Shown piece by piece: positions 28,201 to 39,660 of a stretch of 64,000 bases of DNA. The position numbers and the translations under genes are program-made. Source of the stretch: Anolis sagrei (lineage: Eukaryota > Chordata > Lepidosauria > Squamata > Anolidae). How positions within the stretch are numbered: the stretch's first letter is position 1; the number at the start of each line of letters is the position of its first letter. The stretch lies in the NCBI RefSeq assembly GCF_037176765.1, contig NC_090025.1, positions 163,910,822 to 163,974,821 on the forward strand. The letters are read 5' to 3'. A model generated the notes under the pieces. It worked only from the letters and a program-made list of their open reading frames with translations. It did not search any database and was not told the DNA's origin.

Positions 28201-31200
28201 TGACCATAGGCAAGTTCTACTCTCTGGGCCTCTGATAAAGGCCTTTGAACAAATCTTTCCAAGAAACCCAGATGCTACACTGCTATTCCCATCATGCCTT
28301 ACAACTGGCTAGATTTATTTTATAGCAACACCAGAAGCACTCCAAATGGCCAGTTACTGGTCAAATGACATTTAATAGAATGCCAAGTTTTAAAAAAATA
28401 CATTACAACTGTTTGGTTTGCTCCTGATATGATAAATAAATAACTGGCTACATTGGTTGAGGATGATCAAAACTGTAATCCAGAAACATCCCTAGACTAC
28501 AAGTTATGCATCCCTGCCTCAATCACAGGCAAAATAGATGCAGAACTAAAGGGAGGAAGGGGACATTCATCTAACATCCAAATGAAGAATATTTCATTAG
28601 GTCTTGTGTTGCAGGGTCATCTTGCAAATGACTGAGGAGAAGGGCTGTTTGTGCATTGGGAGAGGCAACGAGCAGTAACTTGAAACTCTATGCCCCACCC
28701 TTTCAAGGGGTAAAAGTTTCATTCATGGGCAGTTTGTGGTTGCAGATATATAGCAATTTCAAATCAGGTCAATCTCTTTGAAACACCCTGTATAATAATC
28801 ACCATTACCAGGAACGACAGATATCGCAGCCTGATTGCCCTCGCATCCAAAATACAGAAAATGCAAGGACTAGTTGTCACACACCACAACACAATGGAGA
28901 TAACACCACCTATTTTTCCTTTCTTACCTGTACATTTTCTGGGCTATAGAAAGCGATACGTCAAAAGTTGCTCCAGCTGCAGATCGAAGACTGTCTGGGA
29001 ACATCTCTGTCAAACCCCAAAGTCTCTCTCCCAATGTCTCATCCAGCTGTAAAGGAAGAGAAAAAATGTTGGCCTGGTAGTTCTGCATGATGATTGTTAA
29101 AGGGTCTACATGTACAGTGATATCTTGAGTTAAGAGTTTAATTTCTTCCATGACTGAGTTCTTAACTCAGAACACACTTATCTTAAAGCAAATTTTCCAT
29201 TGAAATGCTAATAATCTGTTTGGGCCCCTCATAATCCCCCTTCCTATTTTTGTGTTACATGTTTTTAAATAGGATATTTACTCTATAAATAACAAATTAT
29301 GTATAAATGCACATTATCATGCAACAATAAACAAAGAAAGATCAACTGTAAAATGGTAGAAGCAAAAAGTTGTGGCAAGGAAGCACAAAGTGAAGAGGCA
29401 AAAGCATCATTTTCTTCATACTGTACTCATTCCAGCCTTCCTCCCTCTCTTGCTCTCTCTCCACGATGCCAGACATACCAGGAATAAAAAACACACAAAA
29501 TCAACTAACCCAAAGTTCTTCAACACAAAATAGAGCAGAGGACAACAATCTTTCAAAATAGACAAGAGCATGAGGTACAGAAGCTGCTCCCTTGAAGTCC
29601 TAATACTCTGTCGCTGGCGCTCCCTCTGACGCTAGCTTTTAACTCAAAATTTGGCAAACCATGGGCCGAGCAATGGGTCTTAATTAAAAACACTCTTAAG
29701 TTGAGGGTCCACTGTAGTTTTCATTGTAACGTTACCATTTACAGTTTTTAATTTTATGTTTATGCTTTAATTCTGATTTTTCTAAAGAAAATTAGCTTGC
29801 TTTGTTTCTTAATACAGGCTGAGCAACCCTTATCCAGAATCTTGAAATATCTCAGAATCCAAGTGTTTACATGGCTAGCTAAGACAGTGGCACCTTTGCT
29901 TTGTACACAAATGTGGTTTCATGGATGAAATTATTAAATACATTAATAATAATAATAATAATAATAACTCTATTTGTATACCGCTCTATCTCCCCAAGGG
30001 GACTCAGGGCAGTTTCCAACATTTAAGGTAAAACATTCAATTGCCAGAAAGGAAAACCATACAGACAAATTAAAATAAGCATCATAAAACATAAAATCCT
30101 ACTAAAACGTACATAAAAAAATTAAAAACCAATTCCATTATAGTTCCATCAGTCGGGTTCAAAACATCAATTAAAATTAAATTAAATAGACAGAATACTG
30201 GGCACTATGTATATTTATTTATGACATTTATATCCCACCCGTCTCACCCTGAAGGGGACTCAGAGTGGCTTACAAGTTATATACACATACAACGTATCAT
30301 ATTATTAGCATAGCACAATATTAGTATTATATATTCCTATATTGTACTATACCAAAATACTGTAATATTACATGTACTATAAAATATACCATTATATCAT
30401 ATTGTTACTAATAGTGTTATATTGTATTACATTATAATATTATCAATATTATATGTATATACAATATATTGTATTAAATTATATCAGTAGCACAGCACAA
30501 TATTAGTATTATGTATTACTATATTGTTGCTGGGGGAAGAGGCTCTGATGACCCAGGAGACATGTCGGAACTGTCTTCCTGGCTCCCCTTCTTCACTTTG
30601 GTCTCAGAGTGGCAGCAGTTGGTGCTGGGGGGAGGAGCTCCCAACTGATGACACAGGAGACAAGGTGGGGCTGTGTTCCTGACTCCCCTCTTCTCTCTGG
30701 TCCCAGAGCGACGGCAGCTGGGGGGAAGGGCTCCCAACTAATGACACAGGAGACAAGGTGGAACTGTCTTCATGGCTCCCTTTCTTCACTCTGGTCCCAG
30801 AGCAGCAGCAGTTGATGCTGGGGGGAAAGGCTCCCAATTAATGACACAGGAGACAAGGTGGAACTATCTTCCTGGCTCCCTTTGTTCACACTGGTCCCGG
30901 AGGGGCAGCAGTTGATGCTGGTGGGAAGGGCTCCCAATTAATGACACAGGAGACAAGGTGGAACTGTCTTCATGGCTCCCTTTCTTCACTCTGGTCCCAG
31001 AGCAGCAGCAGTTGATGCTGGGAGGAAGGGCTCCCACCGATGACACAGGAGACAAGGTGGGACTGTGTTCCTGGCTCCCCTTCTTCACTCTGGTCCCAGA
31101 GCAGCAGCAGTTGATGCTGGGGGGAAAGGCTCCCAATTAATGACACAGGAGACAAGGTGGAACTATCTTCCTGGCTCCCTTTGTTCACACTGGTCCCGGA

Positions 31201-32765
31201 GGGGCAGCAGTTGATGCTGGTGGGAAGGGCTCCCAATTAATGACACAGGAGACAAGGTGGAACTGTCTTCATGGCTCCCTTTCTTCACTCTGGTCCCAGA
31301 GCAGCAGCAGTTGATGCTGGGAGGAAGGGCTCCCACCGATGACACAGGAGACAAGGTGGGACTGTGTTCCTGGCTCCCCTTCTTCACTCTGGTCCCAGAG
31401 CAGCAGCAGTTGATGCTGGGGGGAAAGGCTCCCAATTAATGACACAGGAGACAAGGTGGAACTATCTTCCTGGCTCCCTTTGTTCACACTGGTCCCGGAG
31501 GGGCAGCAGTTGATGCTGGTGGGAAGGGCTCCCAATTAATGACACAGGAGACAAGGTGGAACTGTCTTCATGGCTCCCTTTCTTCACTCTGGTCCCAGAG
31601 CAGCAGCAGTTGATGCTGGGAGGAAGGGCTCCCACCGATGACACAGGAGACAAGGTGGGACTGTGTTCCTGGCTCCCCTTCTTCACTCTGGTCCCAGAGC
31701 AGCAGCAGTTGATGCTGGGGGGAAAGGCTCCCAATTAATGACACAGGAGACAAGGTTGAACTGTGTTCCTGGCTCCCTTTCTTCACTCTGGTCCCGGAGG
31801 GGCAGCAGTTGATGCTGGGGGGAAGGGCTCCCAACTAATGACACAGGAGACAAGATGGGACTTGTCTTCCTGGCTCCCTTTCTTCACTCTGGTCCCAGAG
31901 CAGCAGCAGTTGATGCTGGGGGGAAGGGCTCCCAACTGATGACGCAGGAGACAAGGTGGAACTGTCTTGTATATGTAAGTATTCCAAAAACTTTTAAAAA
32001 ATCGAAAGTGTGGAATACTTACAGTCCCAAAGATTTTAGATAAAAGGATGCTCGACCTGCATATTGTTAAGCCTGCTTCAGCCCCATTATAAGGAGATAT
32101 GTATGATATAAATAATTGCAACAACACAAAGCTATTGGATAATCCTGTCATTGCTGCTACTGGAAGAACGACTGACTGGGCAAGATTTCCACAAAGGTAT
32201 GGGCCAACTTGGGCCCTTTAGGTGTTTTGGACTGCAACTCCCACCATTCCTAACAGCCTCAGGCTTACGTGGCTGAGGGGGTAAAGGAAAGGGCCTGAGG
32301 CTGTTAGGAATGGTGGGAGTTGCAGTCCAAAACACCTGGAGGGCCCAAGTTGGCCCATGCCTGGTGTAGATGCATCCAAGGTCACCCAGGGCTGAGCAGG
32401 GATTGAAACCCGGCCCCCAGAGCCCAGGTCTCCTTTCCTCTTCCGACAATATCTTGAGCAATTAGTCCTACTTCTAAATCGGACCAATCCCAGCTCTTGC
32501 ACGGCTTTCTCTCTGAACCCACTCGCCCTTGCAATCCCTCTGAGGCTCCCGCATGGGCCTCATGCCGGGCCCGCCCCGCCTCCGAGGCGCCTCCGCTCGC
32601 ACGAGGCCGGCCCCATCCCCACTCCCGAGCCCCACAGGCAAAAGAGGGGCCCCAGACCTCGTCGTCATCGTCCTCCTCGACCTCCGCTCCCAGCTGCTCG
32701 ACCTTGCCGGCGCCGCCTTTGGGCAAGAGCAGGCCTTCGGGAGACAGCGGCGTCGCGGCGGCCAT
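25255..32765 (-). CDS. TOMM22: Mitochondrial import receptor subunit TOM22
   Basis: TOM22 is the central receptor of the outer-membrane TOM import complex. Coding exons: 32658-32765, 28928-29046, 26760-26877 and 25255-25329, 420 bases or 139 codons (human 142). It has an acidic cytosolic N-terminus (AEVEEDDDDE), the conserved LDETLGERLWGLTEMFPDSL and RSAAGATFDVSLSIAQKMYR, then one membrane segment (LWIGTTSFMILVLPVVFETE), a glutamine-rich stretch (MEQQQQMQQRQ) and the C-terminal tail GGMPGALPPLPGKI. Phases agree at all junctions. The first donor is non-consensus (GAG|GTCTGG); it is placed by homology and phase. A CACTTCCG ETS-type site sits about 55 bp upstream of the ATG. The first intron holds the minisatellite and the second is largely repeat-free. 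Confidence 0.95.
25330..26290. other. TOMM22 intron, nothing recognised
   Basis: This is intronic DNA between exons 3 and 4 with no classified repeat, RNA gene or extra exon that I could support. The same holds for 26880-28320 (apart from a perfect short palindrome around CACAATATTTTACACAAAAT at 27530-27556) and 29050-29814. Confidence 0.4.
26302..26436. mobile_element. hAT MITE (CAGTGGTTCTCAACCT family)
   Basis: It has inverted ends CAGTGGTTCTCAACCTG and CAGGTTGAGAACCACTG, a palindromic interior (AACTCCCAGACATCCCAG against CTGGGAGTT), and an exact 8-bp target duplication CCCTAGAG (26294-26301 and 26437-26444). Other copies: 44981-45115 and 51618-51751. Confidence 0.92.
28320..28443 (+). mobile_element. 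3' end of the jockey-like LINE
   Basis: AGCAACACCAGAAGCACTCC AAATGGCCAGTTACTGGTC then TGGTTTGCTCCTGATATGAT and AAATAAATAA is the complement of 648-810, including a CpG-decayed version of the CTGACACGAC terminus. Confidence 0.75.
29815..32063 (+). mobile_element. pogo/Tigger-like element interrupted by a 2-kb repeat
   Basis: The 5' half (CAGGCTGAGCAACCCTTATC, AGACAGTGGCACCTTTGC; 29817-29940) and 3' half (TGTATATGTAAGTATTCC, AAAGGATGCTCGACCTGC; 31966-32063) belong to one element with inverted ends. Between them lie (TAA)n, a retroposon end in reverse (CTATCTCCCCAAGGGGACTC), an AT-rich dispersed repeat and the minisatellite. The interruption adds about 2.0 kb. Confidence 0.6.
30525..31966 (+). 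repeat. Minisatellite with 299-bp higher-order repeat
   Basis: About 14 monomers of 99-100 bp (GATGACACAGGAGACAAGG, TCTTCCTGGCTCCC, TTCTTCACTCTGGTCCCAG, GCAGCAGTTGATGCTGGG). From about 30841 to 31738 a block of three distinct monomers (100+99+100 bp) is repeated three times with essentially no differences. The flanking monomers are more varied. This implies recent expansion by 299-bp steps. It lies in the first intron of TOMM22 at the end of an AT-rich dispersed repeat. Confidence 0.95.
32190..32372. repeat. Foldback element
   Basis: Same family as 7950-8144: arms GGTATGGGCCAACTTGGGCC and GGGCCCAAGTTGGCCCATGC; the centre is shortened (TCAGGCTTACGTGGCTGAGG). Confidence 0.75.
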
Positions 32766-32900
32766 GACTGCAAGCGAGGACAGCGAGAGCGCCTGGGCAG
32801 CAGGGTAGAGTGTCGTCGGAAGTGAGCGCGGGAGGGAGTCTGCGTGGAGGAGCCGAGCTGCGACATCTAGTGGAGGGGAGGGCAATGAACAGCCCAGCAG
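32766..32900 (-). promoter_or_regulatory. TOMM22: TOMM22 promoter
   Basis: GC-rich sequence directly above the TOMM22 ATG, with CGGAAGTG at 32817-32824 (ETS/GABPA type, CACTTCCG in the gene's direction), common for nuclear mitochondrial genes. The CpG-rich zone extends into exon 1 and the start of intron 1 (32540-32830). Confidence 0.55.
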
Positions 32901-33019
32901 CAGGTCCTCTCTCCTTCCACTGTCACAGTATTCAGGAATCGCAGTGCTCAGTCTGTCTGGACTATCCTCCAAAACACAGGATGCCCTGACAAATTTGTGA
33001 ACATCCTGCAGCTCCTCCA

Positions 33020-34150
33020 GGATGGCAACAGTCTTCCAAAACAATGGCTCCCAAAGTGACCCATTTAAGGTGGGATCAGGTGTCAAACAGGGATGTCTTA
33101 TTGCCCCAACCTTATTCTCTAGGAGATACAGCTTAATGCCCGAGGTACAGCTTAATGGTGTGACATTTAGAAAATGTTGACTATTTCCACTACCTTGGCA
33201 GCCACCTCTCCACCAAAGTCAACATCGACACCGAAATACAACACCACCCGAGCTCTGTGAGTGCAGCATTTTACCGAATGAAACAGAGAGTGTTTGAGGA
33301 TCGGGACATCCGTAGGGATACCAAGGTGCTTGTCTATAAAGCTATTGTCCTCCCAACCCTGCTCTATGCCTGTGAAACGTGGACTGTCTACAGACGTCAC
33401 ATGCAACTCCTGGAAAGATTCCATTAGCGCTGCCTCTGGAAAATCCTGCAAATCTCTTGGGAAGACAGGCAGACAAACGTCAGCATGCTGGAAGAAGCAA
33501 AGACCACCAGCATTGAAGCGATGGTCCTCCGCCATCAACTCCACTGGACCGACCACGTTGTCCGTATGCCCGACCACTGTCTCCCAAAGCAGTTGCTCTA
33601 TTCCGAACTCAAGAATGGAAAACAGAATGTTGGTGGACAGGAATAAAGATTTAAAGATGAGCTTAAAGCCAACCTTAAAAACTGTGCATAGACACCAAGA
33701 ACTGGAAATCCCTGGCCCTTGAGCACTCTAACTGGAAGTCAGCTGTGACCAGCAGTGCTTCAGAATTCAAAGAGGCACAAATGGAGGGCGAAAGAGAGAA
33801 ATGTGCCAAGAGGTAGGCGCCTCAAGCCAATCCTGACCGGGACCACCTTCCACCTGGAAACCGATGTTCTCACTGTGGGAGAACATGCAGATTTATTTAT
33901 TTATTACATGCATTTCTACCCTGCCCTTCTCCCCCCCCCCCCCAAAAAAAAAAAAAAAGAGGGATTCAGGGCGGCCTCACATAAGAATCAAGTGATGCTG
34001 TCAACATATAAACAACAAGGGTTACAATTAAAACAGTAAAAATCATTAAAACACATTAATCATAAAAACACACCTACGGACCCACCGCCAAGATACCACA
34101 TCTGGAGGACCATCATCCTCGAGCTATGAGGGATCGCCTAAGTAAGTTTC
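33020..34150 (+). mobile_element. LINE fragment with C2H2-finger C-terminus, copy 1
   Basis: It encodes pieces of a non-LTR RT: SDPFKVGSGVKQGCLIAPTL, then FEDRDIRRDTKVLVYKAIVL, PTLLYACETWTVYRRH, and a zinc-finger end (NRCSHCGRTCR). At 33890-34075 it is interrupted inside the finger by a reversed retroposon end with poly-C and poly-A (33926-33959). The finger region resumes at about 34076 (YGPTAKIPHLEDHH). Reading-frame breaks are frequent. A second copy follows at 34500-35262. Confidence 0.7.
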
Positions 34151-34152
34151 TA

Positions 34153-34493
34153 GGAGCACCCGGTGGTGCAGCGGGTTAAACCGCTGAGCTGCTGAACATG
34201 CTGACTGAAAGGTTGGCAGATCAAATTCAGGGAGCGGGGTGAGCTCCCACTGTTAGCCCCAGCTCCTGCCAACCTAGCAGTTTGAAAACATGCAAATGTG
34301 AGTAGATCAATAGGTACCACTTCAGTGGGAAGGTAACGGCACTCTATGCAGTCATGCCAACCACATGACCTTGGAGGTGTCTACAGACAACGCTGGCTCT
34401 TCGGCTTAGAAATGGAGCTGACTACCACCACCCAGAGTCGGACACGACTAGACTTAATGTCAAGGGAAAACCTTTACCTTTACTTATTCTCCA
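34153..34493 (+). mobile_element. Sauria-type SINE
   Basis: tRNA-like head (GGAGCACCCGGTGGTGCAGC GGGTTAAACCGC), body (AGCAGTTTGAAAACATGCAA, GTAGATCAATAGGTACC) and tail CAGAGTCGGACACGACTAGA CTTAATGTCAAGGGAAAACC. The AGTCGGACACGACT part matches the BovB 3' end seen at 58068-58083, fitting the known use of the BovB enzyme by this SINE. Confidence 0.85.
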
Positions 34494-34499
34494 TCTTCA

Positions 34500-35262
34500 T
34501 CGCTATGGTTCCGCACCTTGTTGATGGGAAGCTTCCCACCAGTGTGGAAATCACCTGTCGGACAGGTGGTAAGCTATTTAACCTCAGCAGACTCAAAACC
34601 AAAACCACGGTCACAACAACATCCATTATAGAACTCCAATATGTTGATGTTAATGTAATCTGTACTTATGCAGAAGACGACCTGCAAGTCACTCTACATT
34701 TCTTTGCAGAAGCATACAAGAAGCATTGTCTATCACTGAACATTGAGAAAACCACAGTGCTCTTCCAGCAGTCACCAGCCAATCCCTCTGCAATGCTAGA
34801 AATACAGTTTAATGATGTAATGTTAGAAAACGTTGGTCATTTCCACTAGCTTGGCAGCCACCTCTCCACAAAAGTCAACATCAACACTAAAATACAACAC
34901 CGTCTCAGCTCTGCGAGTGCAGCATTTTTTCCGAATGAAGCACAGAGTGTTTGAGGATCAGGACATTCATAGGGAGACCAAGATGCTTGTTTATAAAGCT
35001 ATTGTCCCTTCCAACCCTGTTATATGCCTGCGAAACATGGACTGTCTACAGATGTCACACTCAGCTCCTGGAACCAAAAGGAAGAAACGTGTCAAGAGGA
35101 AGGTGCACCAAACTAATCCTGACCGGGACTGCCCTCCACCTGAAAATCAATGTCCTCACTATGGAAGAACATGCAGATTAAGAATAGGTCTCTACAGTCA
35201 CCTATGGCCCTACCGCCAAAACCCTACTTAGAAGGCAATCGTACTCGGACACGAGTGATCGC
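34500..35262 (+). mobile_element. LINE fragment with C2H2-finger C-terminus, copy 2
   Basis: Same family as 33020-34150 but longer at its 5' side: SVEITCRTGGKLFNLSRLK, the RT region around QYVDVNVICTYAEDD (normally FADD-type) and NIEKTTVLFQQSPANPS, then FEDQDIHRETKMLVYKAIV and the finger NQCPHYGRTCRLRIGLYSHL. It is decayed, with several frame breaks. Confidence 0.75.
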
Positions 35263-35269
35263 CGATGAT

Positions 35270-35470
35270 GGTGATTCAGGGTTCATCTGTAGAATTAATG
35301 CAATTAGACCCCACTTTAACTGCCATGGCTCAGTGCTGTGGAGTCATAGTTTCATGGGGGCACCACCAGCACTTTCCGGCAGAGCAGGCTAGAGGCTTTG
35401 TAAGACAGCTCCCAGGATGGCATAGCATTGGGCCATGGCAAAGTGGCATCCAGCTGCATTGCAGTTGTAG
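35270..35470 (+). repeat. MITE-like repeat
   Basis: GGGTTCATCTGTAGAATTAA TGCAATTAGACCCCACTTTA ACTGCCATGGCTCAGTGCTG is the same family as the inverted copy at 40476-40592. Confidence 0.55.
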
Positions 35471-35579
35471 GCCATTGACGATTATACATTATTCTTTAAA
35501 AACAACTGGTGTTTTCTATTTTTTAAAAAATCACCTGAATATGCAATAAAATATACACACAATGAAACAACAAAAACAA

Positions 35580-37032
35580 TGTAATAATTTTATTTCAAAA
35601 ATATAAAAATAGACAAAGCAATTTAATTCCAACATTCTACATCACAGTCATATGAATTGAAGAGAATATAAAAACATATATAAATACCCAAAAGGAGTTG
35701 TTTTTTGTTTTTGTTTTTTTGCCAAGACCAAAAAAACAAACTACAACACAGGAAAATGACTGAATCGGTATTATAATAAGGCCAACTATAAATAGGAATA
35801 ATCTATTCTTACTTATAAACAGCACTGGAACACGAGAGAACAGGAAAGAAATCAGACCAAATTGAGCAGACATCTCACATTTCTGCTCTGTGTTGTAATC
35901 CTGTACTTCAGTCAATTTTGCAATAAACACAACTGAAATTCAGTTATACTATAGTCAGATTATAAACTGACTATGGTATGTAACTTTTAAAATAGGTATC
36001 AAGATATTTTATGTTATTTATGCTCATCTCAGGTACAAACAATTTAGCTAACCGGTCCTACAAAACTAGAAGTCTATCAAGTTCAGTCTCACTACTCAAG
36101 TTCACAGCTAGGCCCTTGAGACACTCAAGAGAATTCATTGAGAAGTCAGTCTGAAATATATGTTATGACAATGGTCTTATACAGACATCATGGTAAACCA
36201 TCAGTAGTGGCCTAGTAAACTAAGTTATCACAAGCCCAGAATATGGACTTTATTTTGTGTCATGTCTATACTTTGAACCAGGATTAGGAATTGTGTGGCC
36301 CTTCCAGATACTGTTGGACTGTAGGTCCCATCAAAAGTGGCCAGCATAACCAATCGTGAAAGTGCTGGGATCTATAGTTCAATGTCTGGAAGGCTGCACA
36401 ATTCCTATCCTACTTTAAACTGTGGTTTACAGTTGACTTCTGGTTCTGGCTTGTTTGGAAGCTTTTAACTGTGGTTTAGATAAGAAAAGCTGTGATTATA
36501 TCCAATTATCTGACCTACGGTATGTTGTTCCTTGCACAAACAGTAGGGAATTTGGCTACACTAGAATTGTAGGCATATGTGTCTTATGTCTGCATATTCT
36601 AATTTAATGAACCAGAACGTGATCATCTAAACGTAGCCAATAAGATCATAGAGATATAAGCTGTGACTGTGCTCTCCTCTTTTATTCAATATCCACACTC
36701 CAGAAGTATTTGTTGTATTGGCTTTGGGTAGAGAGAGACACACATTCATTATTATTAAGTAGTTCACTAGCAATTGACCTGAGTAAAAGTGTGCTGCAAA
36801 GATATATTCAATTATATTTGGATAGAAGCTTCAGAAGGAAGAAAAGGAACGACTGCCTCCTGACAAGACTGGAGAACTTCTTAATATATTTCTCTTGGGA
36901 TCTTGGCTATATATCCTCTGAGGACAAGGACAGCCAGGCCTTCCAAGGCAAATGTGGCCTCACTGTTTCTTGGAGTAGTTCCTTTTGGCCAGATTCTCTT
37001 GCTCTTTCCTTCCCCATCTTCTATCCTGCTGT
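35580..37032 (-). other. CBY1: CBY1 3' UTR
   Basis: This is downstream of the CBY1 stop (37033). TTTATTTC at 35588-35596 gives AATAAA on the minus strand as a plausible polyadenylation signal, for a UTR near 1.45 kb. A palindromic MITE (36285-36420, GGAATTGTGTGGCCCTTCCA against TGGAAGGCTGCACAATTCC) lies inside. Confidence 0.5.
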
Positions 37033-39388
37033 TCACTTTCTCCTTCGACTGTAATTTTTCAATTCTTCCAGTTCCTTCTCCATGAGGTGGGACTCTGCAG
37101 TTGTCTCAGAAAGCTAAACACAAAGCAAAATGACAGTGGCATGACATTTTCCTGTGGTGCATTTGTGCTTGGAAAAGATATATTATTTTTCTTGTTTTCT
37201 TGTGAAAGCTTTACTTCATCACCTTTTTCTAACATCAGTTTCTAAAGGAACAAATGGGTTGCTGTCCACAAATGCTTAAGCCAAACAAAAGATTTTAGCT
37301 TTTAAGGTATCACAAGACTCTTGGTTATTTCCACATCAATGCATCATCCAAAGAGCTTTTGGATTTGTTCTGGAGCAAATCTGATTCTCAGTTAATATAG
37401 AATACCAGACCCAACTGTCACCCTCTGTACTAAAATATGCCCTTCAGAAAACATCTAACATTGCTTTGCAGTTTATGTATTCGCAGAGGAGAGCTATCTT
37501 TTGGGCAACTATTTATCTGAAATTAAAATTGTACTTACATGAGATAGTTATATTGGAATTCAAATGCTACTACAGACCACTGACAAAGCTGTACTGATGA
37601 TGGCATAAACATCCAGGCATTGTTAATACATGTAACAGAATAAAAGACAGAAGCAAATGGTCCCCTACTCACCATATCCAACAAAAGGTCCACTTTCAGC
37701 CGTAGTAGATTATTCTCCTCTTCCAGCTGCTGGTTCCTTTTGCGAAGGCGCTGTGTCTCCCGGTGGTCCCCAGTGCTCCCTAATGATTCTGGAAGGCAGA
37801 AACTGGCACTAAAACCATCCCACATTACAATCGAGACATCCAAGGTGTGGCCCTGTTTTGGCCAATAGTAACCAAATGCTACAAATGCCCAGACATGCTA
37901 GGATGTGTCAGATGTCTTTCAAGAAGGAAATCAGTATAATGAGGTTTGATAGAACAAGGAAAAACTTAGAACCAAGTTAATAGAAGCCCCTTCTACACAG
38001 CTGAATAGAATCCCACATTATCTGCTCTGAACTGGAATATATGGCAGTGTGAACTCAGATAACCCAGTTCAAAGCAGATATTGTGGGATTTTCTGCCTTG
38101 ATGTTCTGGGTTATATGGCTGTGGGGAAGGGCCGTAAGACAACAACGCAAATCTCACACCTGGCCCTAAAATAGCTGAGATCAATAAAACCTAAAGCGAA
38201 AGTGGGGAAATGGGGCCTATGTTCTACATTAAACCCTAAAGGCCATTTGTCACCCTTCAAGGCTCCCCACCTCAATGTTTAAGGGAATTTAAATGTGTTT
38301 AACATTTAAAAATGGCCTGCACACTCTGTGGGGGACAGAGAAGGCAATATCGTTGTTTTGTAGCCCCCTCCCTCCCTCCTTTTGGGCCCAGAAGAGGCTT
38401 TCTTTTTCCAAAACTAGATGTAAATTTCATTCTTGACTCAGTGTTTCAGTTGCTGAAATTAGATGATGTGATGAACATTTTGAAAAAAACAAAAAGATGG
38501 GCACAGCCTTCTGTGTTCAATCAGAAACGTGCAGCCTCTCTCTCTGAGGTCATTGCCCATCCCTGACCTAAGAGTAAGTATTCAAAGGTACAGAGAAAGA
38601 GAGAGAGCACCAGACAGTGGCTGTAATGTCTGAGGACCTGGAAAGGAGAAGCAAGACCTTGGATCTGATTGCTTTTGTCGCTTGACTTACAAAATGTCTG
38701 CTTCCTCTCACCTGCTATCCACAGGCCATTCTCAAACTTCAGATTCTGTCCAGTAAGACTCATGACAGGAGTGCCATATTCCAGTCCCAGCTCAATCTCA
38801 CGGGTAGATCGGTCCAGCTGTAGGGAGAAAGCCAACACACCACTTTATTAAATATTTCATTTCTGTTCCTCTCTGGGCCAAAAGTATTGGACTATTGGAT
38901 TATGACCTGTTAGGATCATAACCTACTGGGGATTATGACCTGTTGGGATCATAACCTATTGGATAGCAGAGTTTCAGGAGTGTTCCTTTAGTTTATTGGG
39001 TAATGGATGATCACTGGACACGTAAATATCTTGTTTCTATTTGATGCTCTCAGCAGACAAAGGTTCAAGTAGACATCTTTAAAATAAACTGTTTTACTCA
39101 CAATTTCATGTATTTAAATATACAGGTACATTTTTTATCAAGTTAAACTTTAAAACTTTTCAGTTTGTATCTTTAGCTTATAGTCTTCAACAGTCTCTTC
39201 AAAACTATATTGCTCTGTACAGCTTTCCTTTATGAAAGTCTACAGTGCCACTCTAAGCATCTATTTTGGATATGGATCTGCCCATTCCTGTCCCAGATGC
39301 AAGAACTCACCGAGTGCAGATTGGAAAGTGAAGCAGATTTTCTCGGTGGAGTCTTCTTCGGACTGAATGTGTTTCCAAAAAGAGGCAT
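37033..39388 (-). CDS. CBY1: Chibby 1, beta-catenin antagonist and basal-body protein
   Basis: Chibby binds beta-catenin and works at the distal centriole in ciliogenesis. Four coding exons: 39311-39388 (MPLFGNTFSPKKTPPRKSAS LSNLHS), 38712-38817 (LDRSTREIELGLEYGTPVMS), 37673-37788 and 37033-37113, totalling 381 bases or 126 codons, the human length. Phases fit at each junction. The C-terminal half is a heptad coiled coil (RLRKRNQQLEEENNLLRLKV DLLLDM) followed by the basic tail NYSRRRK, the nuclear localisation end. All parts are conserved. At least one 5' UTR exon is expected near the shared promoter, where a minus-strand donor GTAAGT occurs at about 41029. Confidence 0.97.
37985..38140. repeat. 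Palindromic MITE
   Basis: GCCCCTTCTACACAGCTGAA TAGAATCCCACATTATCTGC and its complement (GCAGATATTGTGGGATTTTC ... GGCTGTGGGGAAGGGCC) form the ends; the interior AACTGGAATATATGGCAGTG TGAACTCAGATAACCCAG is typical of a squamate-abundant family. Confidence 0.7.
38890..38965. repeat. Short tandem repeat, about 33-bp unit
   Basis: GATTATGACCTGTTAGGATC ATAACCTACTGGG is followed by a second copy GATTATGACCTGTTGGGATC ATAACCTATTGG. The rest of the surrounding CBY1 intron (38140-38700 and 38820-39310) shows nothing else. Confidence 0.8.
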
Positions 39389-39477
39389 GGCTTCTCAGCC
39401 TTAAATCCTTTCTCCGGTTACCTAATCTAGTGAGAAAGTAACAGAAGCAAAGTTCACCTCCTAAAATTCTCATATAG

Positions 39478-39660
39478 GTTGAATATCCCTTATCCAAAAT
39501 GCTTGGGACCAGAATGGATTTGGATTTCAAATTTTGAAATACCTGTTTTTGCATACATGTACTATCATAAAAAGTGGGCCCCAGGTCTAAATGCAAAACT
39601 TATTAATGTTTCACTTATACCTTATATACATAACCTAAAAGTAGTTTTATACAGGATTTG
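39478..39660 (+). mobile_element. pogo/Tigger-like element, 5' part
   Basis: AGGTTGAATATCCCTTATCC AAAATGCTTGGGACCAGAAT and the following A/T-rich body match the MER2-like family also seen at 18205, 29815 and 15232. Confidence 0.6.

Noticed and set aside
30519-32151. Repeated 60-122 codon open frames on both strands
   Set aside because: They follow the period of the minisatellite, are open on both strands, and show only repeat-encoded peptides (SINCCCSGTRVKKG). There is no gene context.
32382-33086. A 234-codon minus-strand frame through the TOMM22 first exon
   Set aside because: Only MAAATPLSPEGLLLPKGG to DDDDE is TOMM22; the upstream part is promoter and the downstream part is intron in a GC-rich region poor in stops.
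33167-33722. Overlapping frames on both strands near 33.2-33.7 kb
   Set aside because: They are pieces and shadows of a LINE with a C2H2-finger C-terminus.
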